Shown in pieces: positions 33,748 to 50,655 of a stretch of 64,000 nt of DNA. The translations under genes were made by a program, and so were the position numbers. Position 1 is the first letter of the stretch, and every line of letters starts with the position of its first letter. The notes beneath the pieces are model-generated. The model ran no database searches. It saw only the letters and a list, made by a program, of their open reading frames with translations, and was not told the origin of the DNA. The stretch comes from Posidonia oceanica (Eukaryota > Streptophyta > Magnoliopsida > Alismatales > Posidoniaceae), in the NCBI GenBank assembly GCA_037176725.1, contig JAZBRS010000075.1, positions 77,502,001-77,566,000 of the forward strand. The letters are read 5' to 3'.

Positions 33748-34208
33748 TGCATGTTTAGTCTGCACATTTTGTTGGTGCCTTTGGTCAGTGTGTTTTGTGG
33801 GCACGTTAGTATCACACGTTTTGGGTTTTTTGGGGTCAGAGCGTTTGCGAGCTGTGTATAGGGGATTAGTATACCACTTAGCTTCATATTAGTGGTTATA
33901 ATTGATTAGAAAATAATTTGAATAAAGATTTTGATTATGATTTATGAATGATAATGGAATTTAATATGAATGAGTAGAGTTTAATATTTTATGATAATCT
34001 TGACTTAATTGGATCTTAATGATCATTAGAGTTGAACTTTGGAAGTGATTTATAATGATAATTGGACCATTGCACAAGTGGAATGCATGCACTTGAGTTG
34101 GAACAACCGTTATGTTGATTACATGAGGATATGCAAGTAGAGGTGTGTGTTGACACAAGTGGGTGTACTTTGTACATGTGGATTATTGCGTGAGATGGCT
34201 TCTTAGTT

Positions 34209-34219
34209 GTTGTAGACGT
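34209..34219 (+). promoter_or_regulatory. TATA box of solo LTR B
   Basis: GCTATATAAGG, an excellent plant TATA element, followed about 35-60 bp later by CCTTTTAACACTCACC and a GA-rich leader. This layout is typical of retrotransposon U3/R junctions. Confidence 0.6.
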
Positions 34220-35282
34220 GAGTGGCTATATAAGGAGGGTAGCCCCTGTCCCTTTTAACACTCACCTACACCTACAGATTTAAGAAGAGAAGAAGAGAAA
34301 GAAGAGAACCAAGAGAGAGAGTGTGTGTGTGTGAGAGGGTGAGAAGAGATCGTGGAGGAGACTCTTTGCAGCATGTGCATGTGCGAGAAGAGGTGTCCGA
34401 TGACGACCCAGAGCTTCACCGACGTCGGTTGTTGGGTAGCCTCCGTGTGGCCTAAGGAGCTCGTCGGTTGTGGTTCTCTTGCGGTTTGTGCTACAATTGG
34501 GTTGCTATAGAGTTTGGTTGTGAATGGAAGAATGAGGGAGGCTGTGATCAGAGCTCTGACGAGCGTGGACTGTTGACGAGATTGTTGGGTTCTTTGAGTT
34601 TTGTGGGTTTATATGTATTCTTCTTCAAGTTACACACTCTATGAAGAATTTTAGGTTGGAATTCGATTTGTAGATTTTGTTGCATGTTGGCACATGAATC
34701 GTGGGTGAATTTATGGGTTTATTGATGAATTTATACTGTTATTATGAATCATTTGATGCATGTAAGCTTGCTGCAACTCAATATGTTGTGTGACCATGTT
34801 GTCTTTATTTGATCATATTTTGAGTTTTAGATATCAATTTTCAGTGATTTTGGATGCGTTGAAAAGATGATTCCAATATCTCGAATTTGGAATATCATGC
34901 AGATTTTTCTGGATTGTTTGTCAACCTGTGTAGATAGATGTTTATTGCAGATTTTCCTTACTATCTTGTTTTCTTAAAGGCTTAAATGAGTATTATGCTT
35001 TTAATGTTTCTGCTGTTGCTTACTGGGAGATTGAGTGGAATCCCAGGTTTGTTTTTGGTTTGTGTTGGGTACCATATGTGATACTAAAAGTTATCCAAGA
35101 GGTTCTATGTGTATGGACCGCATGTTTTTGGCTATGGATAATAAGAAGTTGTGGTCTGTTTTTGTTGGTGATTAATCTAATGTTTTGAATAATTATAGAT
35201 GTTTTCAAAGTGTTTTGGAAAATGATGAAAATAGTCTTAAAATAATTTACCGTTGAATTGTTTTAAGGACCAATAAGTCGAA

Positions 35283-35487
35283 GGATTGTGTTGGCTGAAC
35301 CTGGGGGTATGATGATACTCCTGAGTGGTCAAGCACAAGGCTTAGGTTAAGGTTCAGGAACTAAAAGGCCATAGGGATTGTGTCGGCGGATTCAGGGGAT
35401 ATGATATCTCTAAGTAGTTGATCACAAGACCAAAGGATGAGGTTTAAGTATTAGGTGCCGGCAGGGTTAGGAGGCATGAGACTCCAG
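35283..35487. repeat. Two ~102-bp tandem units carrying hairpin motifs in solo LTR B
   Basis: GGATTGTGTTGGC (35,283) and GGATTGTGTCGGC (about 35,385) start two diverged direct repeats. Each contains a near-palindrome: GGGGTATGATGATACTCC near 35,304-35,321 and GGGGATATGATATCTCT near 35,395-35,411. A third, GGAGGCATGAGACTCC, follows at about 35,470-35,485. Confidence 0.7.
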
Positions 35488-36251
35488 CTGGCCCAGGTAC
35501 TGAGACTTAGGACGCTGAGAGGGCAGACTATGTGTAGTTGGTCATGGCGTGATATGTACGTGTCTCGTTTCAGGTGATGTCTTTTAGTGGACAATTTTGA
35601 GGATTCTTCAGAGGTAGGACTCAGAACTGGTGAGCTCCTCGCAGGGTGACTCGTTTGTAGCAGTACAATGCGCTTCGGTGACTACTTATAGGCCAATGTC
35701 GGTTGCTTGGTGCTAGGTAATACAACAGGTTTGGTGTGGTTGAATTAAGTTTTTCAACGTATTGATATGACCTTTTGATACATGTCTTATAGATTGAATG
35801 TATTATATTTTGTGGTGATCGTTGTGCTTTAGGCCTTGGGCTTTTGGAGATGCATGTTTTCAGAGTTTTTCCTTCATACTCCCGAGTCGTTTGGTTTTCT
35901 TATGCCTTTAGTTCTGTTGTGAATTGGTGTTTTGTCTACAGTTAGGTGAACTGTAGAAGTTGTGGCGCATTTAAGACGTGCGTTTTAAGTGTATGTATGA
36001 GTCGCATATTTTTCTCTGAATTTAAGTTTTTCTGTAGATTTCTTCTATTTTACTGTGGTTTCCTCGTTGATGCGGGGTGTGTACTAGGTGACCTTCCTTA
36101 TTGGTGGTCACTCACGTGTATTTTTTTTGTGTTTTGCAGGTACAGATTAGCAGTGATTTTTTTTCTAATGCATATAGACAAAGTCACGTAGTCTCACACT
36201 ATAAGGTCATGGGTAGTATAGTTAGTTGATTATGACATTAATTCTTGAATT

Positions 36252-36700
36252 AGGCTCCGTTTGGTAAAAATTATGGAATAGATTTTAGATATAAAATCTT
36301 GATTTTGTGTATGTAAGTCGAGGTGGAATAGTTGTAAGATTATGGGTGTAAAATCTGTTTGGTGTAAAAAAGTGAAACAAAAGATAGATTTTCCCATAAT
36401 CAAACTAAAGTTGGATTCTCAAATAAAGTATATACACATAATCAGTTTTGTCTCGGCTAATTTGCAAAATCTGTCATTTCAATGGATGTTTGGTTTAGCT
36501 AATAGTCATATCAAGATTTGTCTGCAATTACTTGGTCTAGTGGTGAAGCCTATTTGTGGTTGTACAAGAGGTTGGGAGTTCGAATCCCACGGACATTAAA
36601 TAAAAAGAAAAAACAAAAAAAGGGTTAGATTAAAAAAAAAGAGGTCATATCACGATTTTGAGACTATCTGCAAGTCCAAAATCTTTACCAAACGGGGCCT
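36252..36700. mobile_element. MITE 1 (AGGCTCCGTTTGGTAAA termini), interrupted by a SINE
   Basis: The left end AGGCTCCGTTTGGTAAA and right end TTTACCAAACGGGGCCT form a terminal inverted repeat of about 17 bp. The whole element is similar to the reverse complement of 58907-59204, which lacks the SINE. Without the SINE and its duplication it is about 310 bp. It encodes nothing. Confidence 0.85.
36520..36643 (+). mobile_element. tRNA-derived SINE, 124 bp, with 15-bp target duplication
   Basis: It is flanked by GTCATATCAAGATTT (36505-36519) and GTCATATCACGATTT (36644-36658), which have one mismatch. The body holds a pol III A-box-like TGGTCTAGTGG (36,532-36,542) and a B-box GTTCGAATCCC about 40 bp downstream. 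It ends in GGACATTAAAT, an A-rich stretch and GGGTTAGATTAAAAAAAAA. The uninterrupted sister MITE at 58907-59204 shows the empty site. A functional tRNA is excluded, as no cloverleaf or acceptor stem is present. Confidence 0.85.
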
Positions 36701-36780
36701 AACTTTGAATTAGATTTATTATAATATAAACATCTATTATTTAGTGTTTTAGGTGTATTGTCAAGATAGGGGTCGTGACA

Positions 36781-36785
36781 TATTT
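36781..36785. repeat. Target site duplication of solo LTR B (TATTT, right)
   Basis: Partner of 33743-33747. Confidence 0.6.
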
Positions 36786-38380
36786 CATTTTCATAAATCA
36801 TATATTGTAAATCCATATCAAAATCATATCACAAATTTAAAAGAGAATTTGTTGAAAATGTGTTGAAACTAGAGTTTAAGGGGTGCCGTTGTCGTGGAGG
36901 TGGGGGTGTGTGGTACTTGAAGTTGTCAAGGTGGTGCTGTAATAGCGTACTCGCAGCCTTCGAGGTGGTGTAGTCAGGTTCAAGGGGTGTCGTCCTAGAT
37001 ATACACCTAATTGGATGGTGATTTTCTGTGAAGGAAGTGTTGTCAATTGTCGGGGAGTATGTGGAGAGTGTGGTGGATGGTTGCCATGGAGATGGGTTGC
37101 CGCAGATTTAGGGTTTAGAGGGAGCAGGGAGGAAAATGGAGATATGATGAGGGTAGGTGGAGTCAGGAAAAAAGGAGAAGAACAAGGTTAGAATGATAAA
37201 TTCGTGTCATTCTCAAATAAGTGCTCTCTAGATGACAATATCACCTATGAATTTACTTCCACGTAATTAAAACATCCGTTAATGGTACAGTAGAGAGTGA
37301 ACGTGTCGCAATCTGTGGCCAATGCTCAACATCATTACGGCGGCTAGAACAGATCAAACATGGTAGGCCAATTCTGACCTTCTACTCCAATGGGCATGGC
37401 CCTCATTTGTCTTTTCCTTTCCTGTTCATCAGTTCATGCAAAACCAGTTGCCATTCATTGCCCAGGTTGTTCTTCAACTTCAATAAGCGACAAATACCCA
37501 ATAAAAATCATGCTTCACTCATCAAACGACAAGCATAATGCTCATTATATCCCCGTGAATAATCATAACTAGTTAAAATTTACGAGATCTATATTTGTGG
37601 CCAGCATTGGCATGAGTCAGCATCTACATTTTTCGTGTGCACATATCTAACTCACCTCACCACTTTCCGGCCTTTTTGCTCAAGTCGTCGTCGTATCCGA
37701 CATTTTTGACAAGCCCATCACTTTCACTGACATAAATCAGCTGCTTTAACACAAATATTTTCTTCGATAAAATAATCTGATATATACATCTGTAAATTTT
37801 TATTTATTTATTTATTCATTTTTATCATCGTTTATGTCATTCTACACACACATGCTCCTGAATACACGTGTATCCTTGAAAATAACTAGATAATGATGAA
37901 TGGCGATGGGACTAAAGTAGCATATGTAGTAGTTAACATTTTCCGAAAAATAAGAGTATCATTCCAATACCATCCAGAAGTCAGAACAAATCCCATAGCT
38001 TTTATGGAATCATGACGCTTACAGAGATATCTAAGTAATAGATATATGATTTCATGTCTAATTACACGTATAAATATAAAAACAGAAAAAATATATATAT
38101 ATATATTTTACTGTTCTTGGGAAATTTCTCCATCCACTTGACTCCTTCTACATCCTTCACGCGTGGGCATCAGACGCCTGTGCGCCGTTCTCCTATCCCG
38201 TGAAACCCCTCTCATCCGTCCACCACCCAAACCCCAACCAACGGTCTCGATTACACAAATTCAACTAGTTCGGTCCACCTGCGAGGCATCGGAACGGAAT
38301 CGCTGCTTGGAAATGGTAGTTTATTGACCAGGACCAATTAATCGATTCGGATTTTATATAAAATTGCCGGACTAGTATCA
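36786..38380. other. Intergenic and PP2Ac upstream region, no gene seen
   Basis: No credible coding frame. 38,092-38,108 is an (AT)n run. The last few hundred bases before 38,686 should hold the PP2Ac promoter and 5' UTR; the leader is GGAGGAAGAGG-rich around 38,460-38,500. Confidence 0.55.
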
Positions 38381-38685
38381 AATTCCAGCGAAGTATATAA
38401 ACAATTCCCGAAATAAATTCGCCAACAAAACCAATCTCCATTTCCTGAGAGAAGCGGGGACGAAGAAGTAGGGGAGGAGAGGAGGAAGAGGGGCAGAAGA
38501 AGCAGAAGAATTCCAGATCGATTGGAATTCCCAATAGCCCCAAACCCTAGATCGATCTCCACCACTGCCCCAACCCCGTCGATCGCCGCCACGGATGCGT
38601 GAGTCCGCCTGATCTCGGCCGTTTCCCCGAACCCTAGAGCGACCTATTCCTCCGCCCTTTGGCTCCCTTTGGCGGTGGATCGGAG

Positions 38686-44014
<5,329 letters not shown>

Positions 44015-44942
44015 TCACCATAAACCTCTCACCTGAATGTTTGTTCAGCATGGTGTTTCTTCTGTAGATGTTTCTCTTGAACGAGGATTTTTGGTAAGCT
44101 GATTGCTACACCAGTATCATCATTCTTCGTTTGGAGACTTCTCTGCTGCAACTGGTATGCCATAGCTTTCCAACGTAAGGAACTATGATAGTGTTTTTTG
44201 TATTTTATTTTAGAGAAGAAACTTGATTGAGAAGCGGCATGACGAGGAGCATACCTTCTTAAGAAGAGGTGGAGCCCAAAATTAAATTCTAGTTTCCTCA
44301 TGGTTTTAACGAATCCGTGTGTCAGATGATTCCTTATCGTTGTTTATAAAAATTCAGCTGATTGCTTTGCTTATTCGTTAATGATTACTGCCGACCAACC
44401 TCCGCCAGTGCAGGTTATATTGGAAGTTGGACATTTCTTGTATCAATTGCTTAGTGGTTCAGGTTATGTTGCCTTCAGTTGCCAATAGGAAGATTTGCAA
44501 AATCAGAACGAAATGCTATATATATAACAAGAGAAAGTAAGGTAAACTGGCACAGAACAATAGCATTTTACTACTATTTACCTGGAGTCAATGGTGCATT
44601 TGCGTGAAGATAAGGTAAACTGGCACGTCTACACAACCATAGGAGTACAATAACTTACAACGAAGTTTTCCATCTTCAATGTGAACCTGTTGTATGAATG
44701 ATCTAGTTAATCTGTAAACAACAGTAACGGGGCTTAAATAGCTGCTGGATATTTTTGAATCTATAGAAATGTCTGGATCATACCTAGACAATTCATGGTG
44801 CTTAATCAAGTTACCAACATATAACATTTTTTTCGTAATAAATACAACAAAAATTATATGTAACTTTGTAAATTAAAGAATTTCATCAGCATCATGGGTG
44901 AACTTCAATTCATCAGATACAATCAGGCTTCCAACGATAGCT

Positions 44943-47900
44943 TTAAATAATTCCCGATAACATATTGTCTACATTTCCCATAATCGATGGATCTAGTTTG
45001 TTTAGCACATTTGCAGACATGTAAGGGGACATGCATCCACGGATCTGTCAACCATAATGTTAAGAAAAAAGTTGTGTTAATTGGCACAAAAAAAGTTGCG
45101 ATATGTCGAGGGGGACTGCTTAACACAAATTAAAATCCTTTTGCCAATTATTTGGCTATGATTATAATACTGAAAAATTAAGGCAAATCCTAAAATAGAA
45201 ACATAAAACTGCACTAATCCACTATTTGGAATATCGAAAATTTTGACTGTCAGGTGAAATGAAAGCATACCTACTAAACTAATATAAGCCATAGATAGCC
45301 TAAAAGCAGCAATTCCCCATACAAGTCAAACTCATAAAGTAGTTGAACAAGCCAGAAAGAGAATTCTCGAAGTGAGAGGAGGTACTATAAAAAGGGAACA
45401 AGGGCATATTTTTAAGTAAACAGACTAAGATACAACCTTCAACTGCGTAAGTGCGTGAGAGATTGAGGTTGACCTCTACTTGCGTCAATTAATTTTAACT
45501 CTAAAATGGGACCATGGCTGGAGTTGAAGCAATATCTGCCTCGTGGTAGAATAATATTGTTGAATTTATCAAACATTTGTTGTTGAAAGGATCCATTATA
45601 TTTGGTAGAAAAGGTAGTACTCCAAAAAAGAAAACGTTCATGATTGCCAGATATATCTAATGAAATAATTTTCCAGGATAAGAAATAGAGCAGAATGTAT
45701 CTTTAACAATTGCTAAATAAATATTTTTCAATAAAGATTTGAGCTGCCATGACTAGTCAAACTTCTAATTGGATTAGAAGTCCCCAGTAAGGAACATATA
45801 GTCGATAACTTGGCAACTTGAAATAACTCAGTAGCAGTAAACAGACACAAGGTTAGATGAGGGATAGCTACCTGAAGCAGAGAAGTGGGGATTTCTACAA
45901 ATCCCTGTAGAAAGAGATCCACTTTTTCTAGAATTCTGGGAGGAACAGGTGTGATCACATACAGAAGATCATTTGAAATGTCAATACCACGCACAATCCC
46001 TGCTTAAACAAAGGGATAAAAAGCTCTCGTATCAAATAGACACAATCAAAGCCTCAAAAGGGCCTGTATCTAGAAGCAAAATAAAGGACAATGATCGTGA
46101 AAAATCCCAAGCTTCTAAATTGGGCTTACAATGGCATGCTATTGTTATAACCAGAGACAGGTTGGAAGTCAAAACTTACCAAGTCCAACACACCAAGGTG
46201 TTCCGCTTTCCGTAACTTCTGCACTAACAGCTAAGCCAACAATTGTCGCATTCAGACTATGAAAGATTTCACTGCTTGGTATCTTTCAGCAAAGAAAAAG
46301 GAAAAAATAAAAAACAAAAGGATAAGAAAGAAATCAGCAATGCAAGAGAAAAGGAAAAAAAAATGGTTTTCCCCCTAAAAGCATATATTTAGAGCATCTG
46401 AAGCAAGAACAAGTTAATATCTAATTAAGAGTGTTCAACACAATAATCTTCTAAATGAAAAATGCACTTAAACTAATGAATAGACATCAGTAAATTCAGG
46501 AGTCTGAAACACGGCATCGGCATGTCAAATCATATGCTGCAACCATACTGTAACAAAACACATGCATGTGAAGATACTAGGGTAATCATGCTAGTATACA
46601 GTTTTTTTTGTAGATGGACGTCAGTGAAAACATTAGAGTGGCCTCACACTTTTTGGGATTTTCCCCCATGCTCAGGGGCAGATATAAGTATGGGACAAGA
46701 GTAAAGCCTAGGAGGACATGAGATCGTCAGCTTCTATATAGCAGTATGGATTGGAGATATAAAGCTTGGCCAGGGAGTTCCCTGCCCTTATCAAGATTTC
46801 TTTGCAGTTTAATGCTTCAGTGGCTACTAAAGCTGAAAAAAGTTGGACCCCCATATCTTTACACAGGAATTCTAGGATGACGAGATCCTTTTGGTGTACA
46901 TTTTGTTGAACAAGATCAAAGATATGAAGGAGGATGCGCTATGGACTGATGACATTGAAATGAAGGGTCCAGATTACTAGAACGCCAGTTCTAAAACTTC
47001 CCATAAGTTGCGTGGCTAGAGGAGATTAATACAAAAAGACTACCCAGTAGGCATAGACTAAGTGGACTAGGAAAAAAAATCCACATCCCCGAAATCAAAG
47101 CACTTCATGTGGTTAATAATGAAAGGGATGAATGTCTGGCTGGAGAGAAATGATTGCTTTTTTGATGGGAAAAAGCATGTAAGTTAGGATCATCATGGTA
47201 GATTGCAGGAACATGGGTACATGGGAAATCAGGAGAAAGGCCTTTAATAATGATGTTGGAACGGGATGCTGGTCTTGTGGACGTGGTGTGATATTTGTTT
47301 TGCATTGTACCCTTTTATGGTAGGATGGAATATAGTTGGTTATGTTTCCTTTTGTACTGATTTCTTCTTTGTCCAGTCTGTTCTGCCTCCTCACCTGTAT
47401 AAAAGGGAGACCTGCTGTAATGAATGCTCTATCAATGGATTATTTGGTGGATACCCATCTGTCCTTTTACTGAATTAGAATCAATGCTTGTTCTTACTTG
47501 ACAATGGAGATGCTGAACTTTGATTGTTGAGATAGGTACTTCATAAGGAGGAATAGAAGCCAATACATAGGCAAGATCCTTATATGTAGAGACATCCATA
47601 TCATGTGGAACGCATTGATGAAAATAAGCGATTATCCGGATATCTCGCAAATCACGTGATGGCTTTTGCGTTAACACCCTGCAAATATGTACTATAATAG
47701 TTAGTGAAGGGAAAACAACTAACGTCCAAGTTTTTTCTTGCATGAAAAATGTTTAAAACAGATTTCACAGAGAAACATCTAACCCTACATTAATATACGT
47801 CTCTCAGTTGTTCACCATCTTGACACAACAATCATTTAGCATTTGAACAATCAACTACCATTCAATTGACAAGTTAGGTTTAGCTTACGTTCTATCAAGA

Positions 47901-49555
47901 GAATCTTTTCGTGCTGCATATATTTCAATCAGATTAGTTGCTACATCTTGGTTCCTGTCCAACCAGAAAAAGCCCCTTGGAAGATTCTTACTCTGTGACG
48001 ATGTACGTATCTGAACCACATGAGTAGTGGTAATGCATCTCAACATCTCCACCAGTTGTTCGTAACCAGCACCTAGTACAGAAAGAATATTAAGAAATGC
48101 TAAATGCAAGATAACTCAATGAACGCTGTTGGAACATCAAGCAACAACACCGGAAAAAAGGTCAGGAATCTCAAGTTTCTTTCTGTCTACTGACTGTAAT
48201 TGCTGATTAAGTACCTTTCACCCATCCAGCTGTGTTGATGACAAGAGGTAATATAGGTATCCTTATATTTGCAATATCACTGGCTTGGCAATATTCCTTG
48301 AGAAAATAATCATAGAGACTGAAGATTCCATCAAGATAGATTTTCGGGTCTCTTTTTGAAGAAATGTCGCCGAAAAAGACGCACCTGAAATAAAAATAAA
48401 AGCTTTGGCATTGACAACTTTGAGAAGTATATTGCTGACCATAGGACAAACTTTCTTTTTAAGTAATTGAATGCCCATCAAAATAACAAATTGCAATGAT
48501 AATATGTTGGGGTTGGCAGACGTAAAATGTAATGAGCATAGGAATTATTGTAATTTCATGTTTCTTGATATTCTTCAGTGTTGCTTGGAGAATGGTTTGG
48601 AAGCTCAGACTCCCAAAAGAATAGCTCAAGCTCAGAATCATTTCTAAGCAGCTTCATGGAAACTTCGGATTCCCACCCCTTCTCATGAGAAGCTATTCCC
48701 CACTTACCAGCACAAAAATTGAGCTTCCTCCGAGAACCCCACTTTTGAGCTTCTCTCATATGAAGCTCCACTTTTGAACGAAAAGCAGAATCATTTGATT
48801 CATTTCAAAAAATACCGTCAGCGTTCAACATCCAAATGCATGGAATAACCAAAATCTCAGCAAACAACCAACAATTCAACAAAGCAAGCATGCACACAAG
48901 CTAAAATCCTTAAATAACTACTTCATGATAACATCACAGCGTATGGGACAGAACGAAAAACGAACAAAAGAGAAATGCGCTTACTTGACAGGCGTTTTCA
49001 AAGACATAACCTTGAGATCTACACAACCAAAAAAAATGAAGTCAAAGACTCCGTTCCTCAAATCCTACCCTATAACATCCAGAAATTGGATGGAAATCAC
49101 GGATTTCCACAAGCAAGCATACCTGTGGTATGTTCCTGGAGAACATGAAGTGAGAGGCATCCGGGGGGCGTGAACTCCGGCTGACCGACATCCGTATCCA
49201 AATACGCGACGTTCTTGTACCTAAACACCAAAATCCATCAAATCCATCCAACTCAATCACACATAAAACCACGAAAAAGGTTTCACCTTGGCAAGAGGGT
49301 GTTGACGAGGTACCGCGAGAACGTGGTCTTCCCACTGTTCTTCGGCCCGCAGATGAACACCACGGGTGGCGACGCCGTCGCCAGCGCCACCGAGTTCGCG
49401 GCGTCCGACCAGGACTCGGGGATGTGGATACTCGGGTACAGCGGCGAGGAGTCCAGAAGCGTCGTCGGGGAGGGGGGACAGTGTGGCGCTGCCAACGGCG
49501 ATTCGCCTCCGTCGCCGCCGCCGCCATCTCCTCCACCTCCTCTCTTTCTTCCCAT
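44943..49555 (-). CDS. NOL9: Polynucleotide 5'-hydroxyl-kinase NOL9/Grc3-type
   Basis: Nine exons on the minus strand: 49555-49287, 49220-49123, 49018-48985, 48384-48215, 48072-47889, 47678-47498, 46282-46180, 45999-45872 and 45044-44943. Together they give exactly 422 residues with GT-AG introns throughout. The Walker A motif GPKNSGKT is at residues 70-77, followed by YLDTDVGQPEFTPPG. Downstream are CVFFGDISSKRDP, PLVINTAGWVKG, GAGYEQLVEML, LNATIVGLAVS and the C-terminus SPYMSANVLNKLDPS. Grc3/NOL9 phosphorylates 5'-OH RNA ends in the nucleolus and is needed for ITS2 processing of pre-rRNA; that function is known from yeast and human homologues. The N-terminus (about 60 residues, Gly-rich) is short compared with animal NOL9. 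The start at 49,555 is the first in-frame ATG of the P-loop exon. The family relation to CLP1, 9 kb away on the same strand, is noteworthy. Confidence 0.93.
47254..47480 (+). other. LTR-like sequence with TATA box inside NOL9 intron 6
   Basis: TGTTGGAACGGGATGC opens a stretch with TGTATAAAAGGGAGACC at about 47,396-47,412, resembling a short Copia-type LTR promoter in antisense to NOL9. No target duplication or partner LTR could be identified, so this is only a suggestion. Confidence 0.3.
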
Positions 49556-50052
49556 CGCCCGGCGACGTGGAGAGGAACGGCGGGAATGATATTGGCGGAG
49601 TTTGTGTTGGAGACTTGGAGGTGAGCTAAGGGTGCGTTTGGGCAGGACGAGGGGTTTAGTCCAAGGATCCGAGGGTTTTATATGGGTTTTCTTTTGGATT
49701 CTTTTTTTTTTCTTAGAAAATTCTAATATATCTTTTATGTTCCTCGCAGAATTGTAACTTTCTTGCAGCGGTTATAGTTATTTATTTATAATTATAAATC
49801 TTACCATCCACGTGTTTAAATTGACGATCAAATTTTACAAATTTTGGTACCCAAATCTTTGGTACCCACAAGGTACCATGACACTTTTTTTTAGTTAAAT
49901 TGGTATGAAATGTACTTATAACTATATTGTACTTATTTTTCAAAAAACACTTGATTAAGTATTGTTGCCTTTTCATAGTTGTATTCCGTGCACTTCTGTC
50001 ATCATTTGTTTTATTTCGTGTGATGGATAAAAATACGTCTTTGGATTTTATC
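49556..50052. other. NOL9 upstream region
   Basis: The first ~70 bp are probably NOL9 5' UTR. 49,685-50,050 is AT-rich and holds no gene. A TTTGGTACCCAAATC..TTTGGTACC duplication at about 49,842-49,877 is the only local repeat noted. Confidence 0.5.
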
Positions 50053-50057
50053 GTTGA
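50053..50057. repeat. Target site duplication of the Copia element (GTTGA, left)
   Basis: GTTGA precedes the 5' LTR and recurs at 56158-56162 after the 3' LTR. Confidence 0.85.
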
Positions 50058-50201
50058 TGTTAGCCAGATGTCATTAGATGTATGGTTATCTTTTATGTGG
50101 ATATATGATATATAGATATCCATATGAGGGGTAAATCCTATATTTACATGTAACTACAGTGATTATCAATAATATTCTTCATTCTCTTCTTAATCTCAAC
50201 A
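50058..50201 (+). repeat. 5' LTR of the Copia element (144 bp)
   Basis: Begins TGTTAGCCAGATG, ends TAATCTCAACA. Equal in length to the 3' LTR. Confidence 0.88.
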
Positions 50202-50213
50202 TGGTACCAGAAC
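50202..50213 (+). promoter_or_regulatory. Primer binding site (TGGTACCAGAAC)
   Basis: TGGTACCAGAAC abuts the 5' LTR and differs at two positions from TGGTATCAGAGC, the complement of the initiator tRNA-Met 3' end used by most plant Copia elements. Confidence 0.85.
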
Positions 50214-50655
50214 CCAGGCTTACCTAACCCAAGCCGTCACCCATCCTCTTCCTCTCCCATCACAGTCGCCGACGACCAAGCCCACTTCCAGTCATCATAA
50301 CCGGTGTTTTCAGGTCCTCATCTCACCGTTCGTGCATCCATCGCCATCCCAGCCACCTTCCCGTCGTTGTCTTCCCTCCGACAGACTATCCTAGAGGTTC
50401 CACCGGTCCTAGGTCTTCTTCCTGTGGCAACTAACGGCCCTTGCAGCCAGGCTATTGGTTCTTCTGCCATGTTATAGGTTGATTCTCTACTTTTTCTTTA
50501 TGATTCTGCCTCTAGGGTTGTTTATGTGCCCTAGATCTGCCCCAAATAATCAAACTCTGCCCTAGAAACGGGTTTTTACTACTGGTATCTTTTTTTTTCG
50601 AAGATTACAGCAGTATACGACCTTTCCTTCCACCTTTGTTTGCCAAAATCAGGCT

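Larger units (their letters stand above)
33748..36780 (+). mobile_element. Solo LTR B, 3.0 kb, plus orientation
   Basis: It starts TGCATGTTTAG and ends GGGGTCGTGACA, with TATTT on both sides. A TATA box, GCTATATAAGG, at about 34,209-34,219 is followed by a CACTCACC-type start region and a purine-rich (AGAG)n leader, which sets the plus orientation. There is no gag or pol. It carries a MITE (36252-36700) that itself carries a SINE (36520-36643). The low complexity of a TATTT target makes the duplication weaker evidence than for the other elements. Confidence 0.62.

Noticed and set aside
36530..36602. tRNA gene suggested by A and B boxes
   Set aside because: No acceptor stem or anticodon arm can be formed, and the boxes belong to a SINE with target duplications.
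38265..38592. Two overlapping minus-strand frames upstream of PP2Ac
   Set aside because: They are antisense to the PP2Ac promoter and leader and lack any domain.
49042..49536. 164-codon minus frame overlapping NOL9 exons 1-2
   Set aside because: It reads the wrong frame of the NOL9 exons; the P-loop frame is the one that splices to a full kinase.
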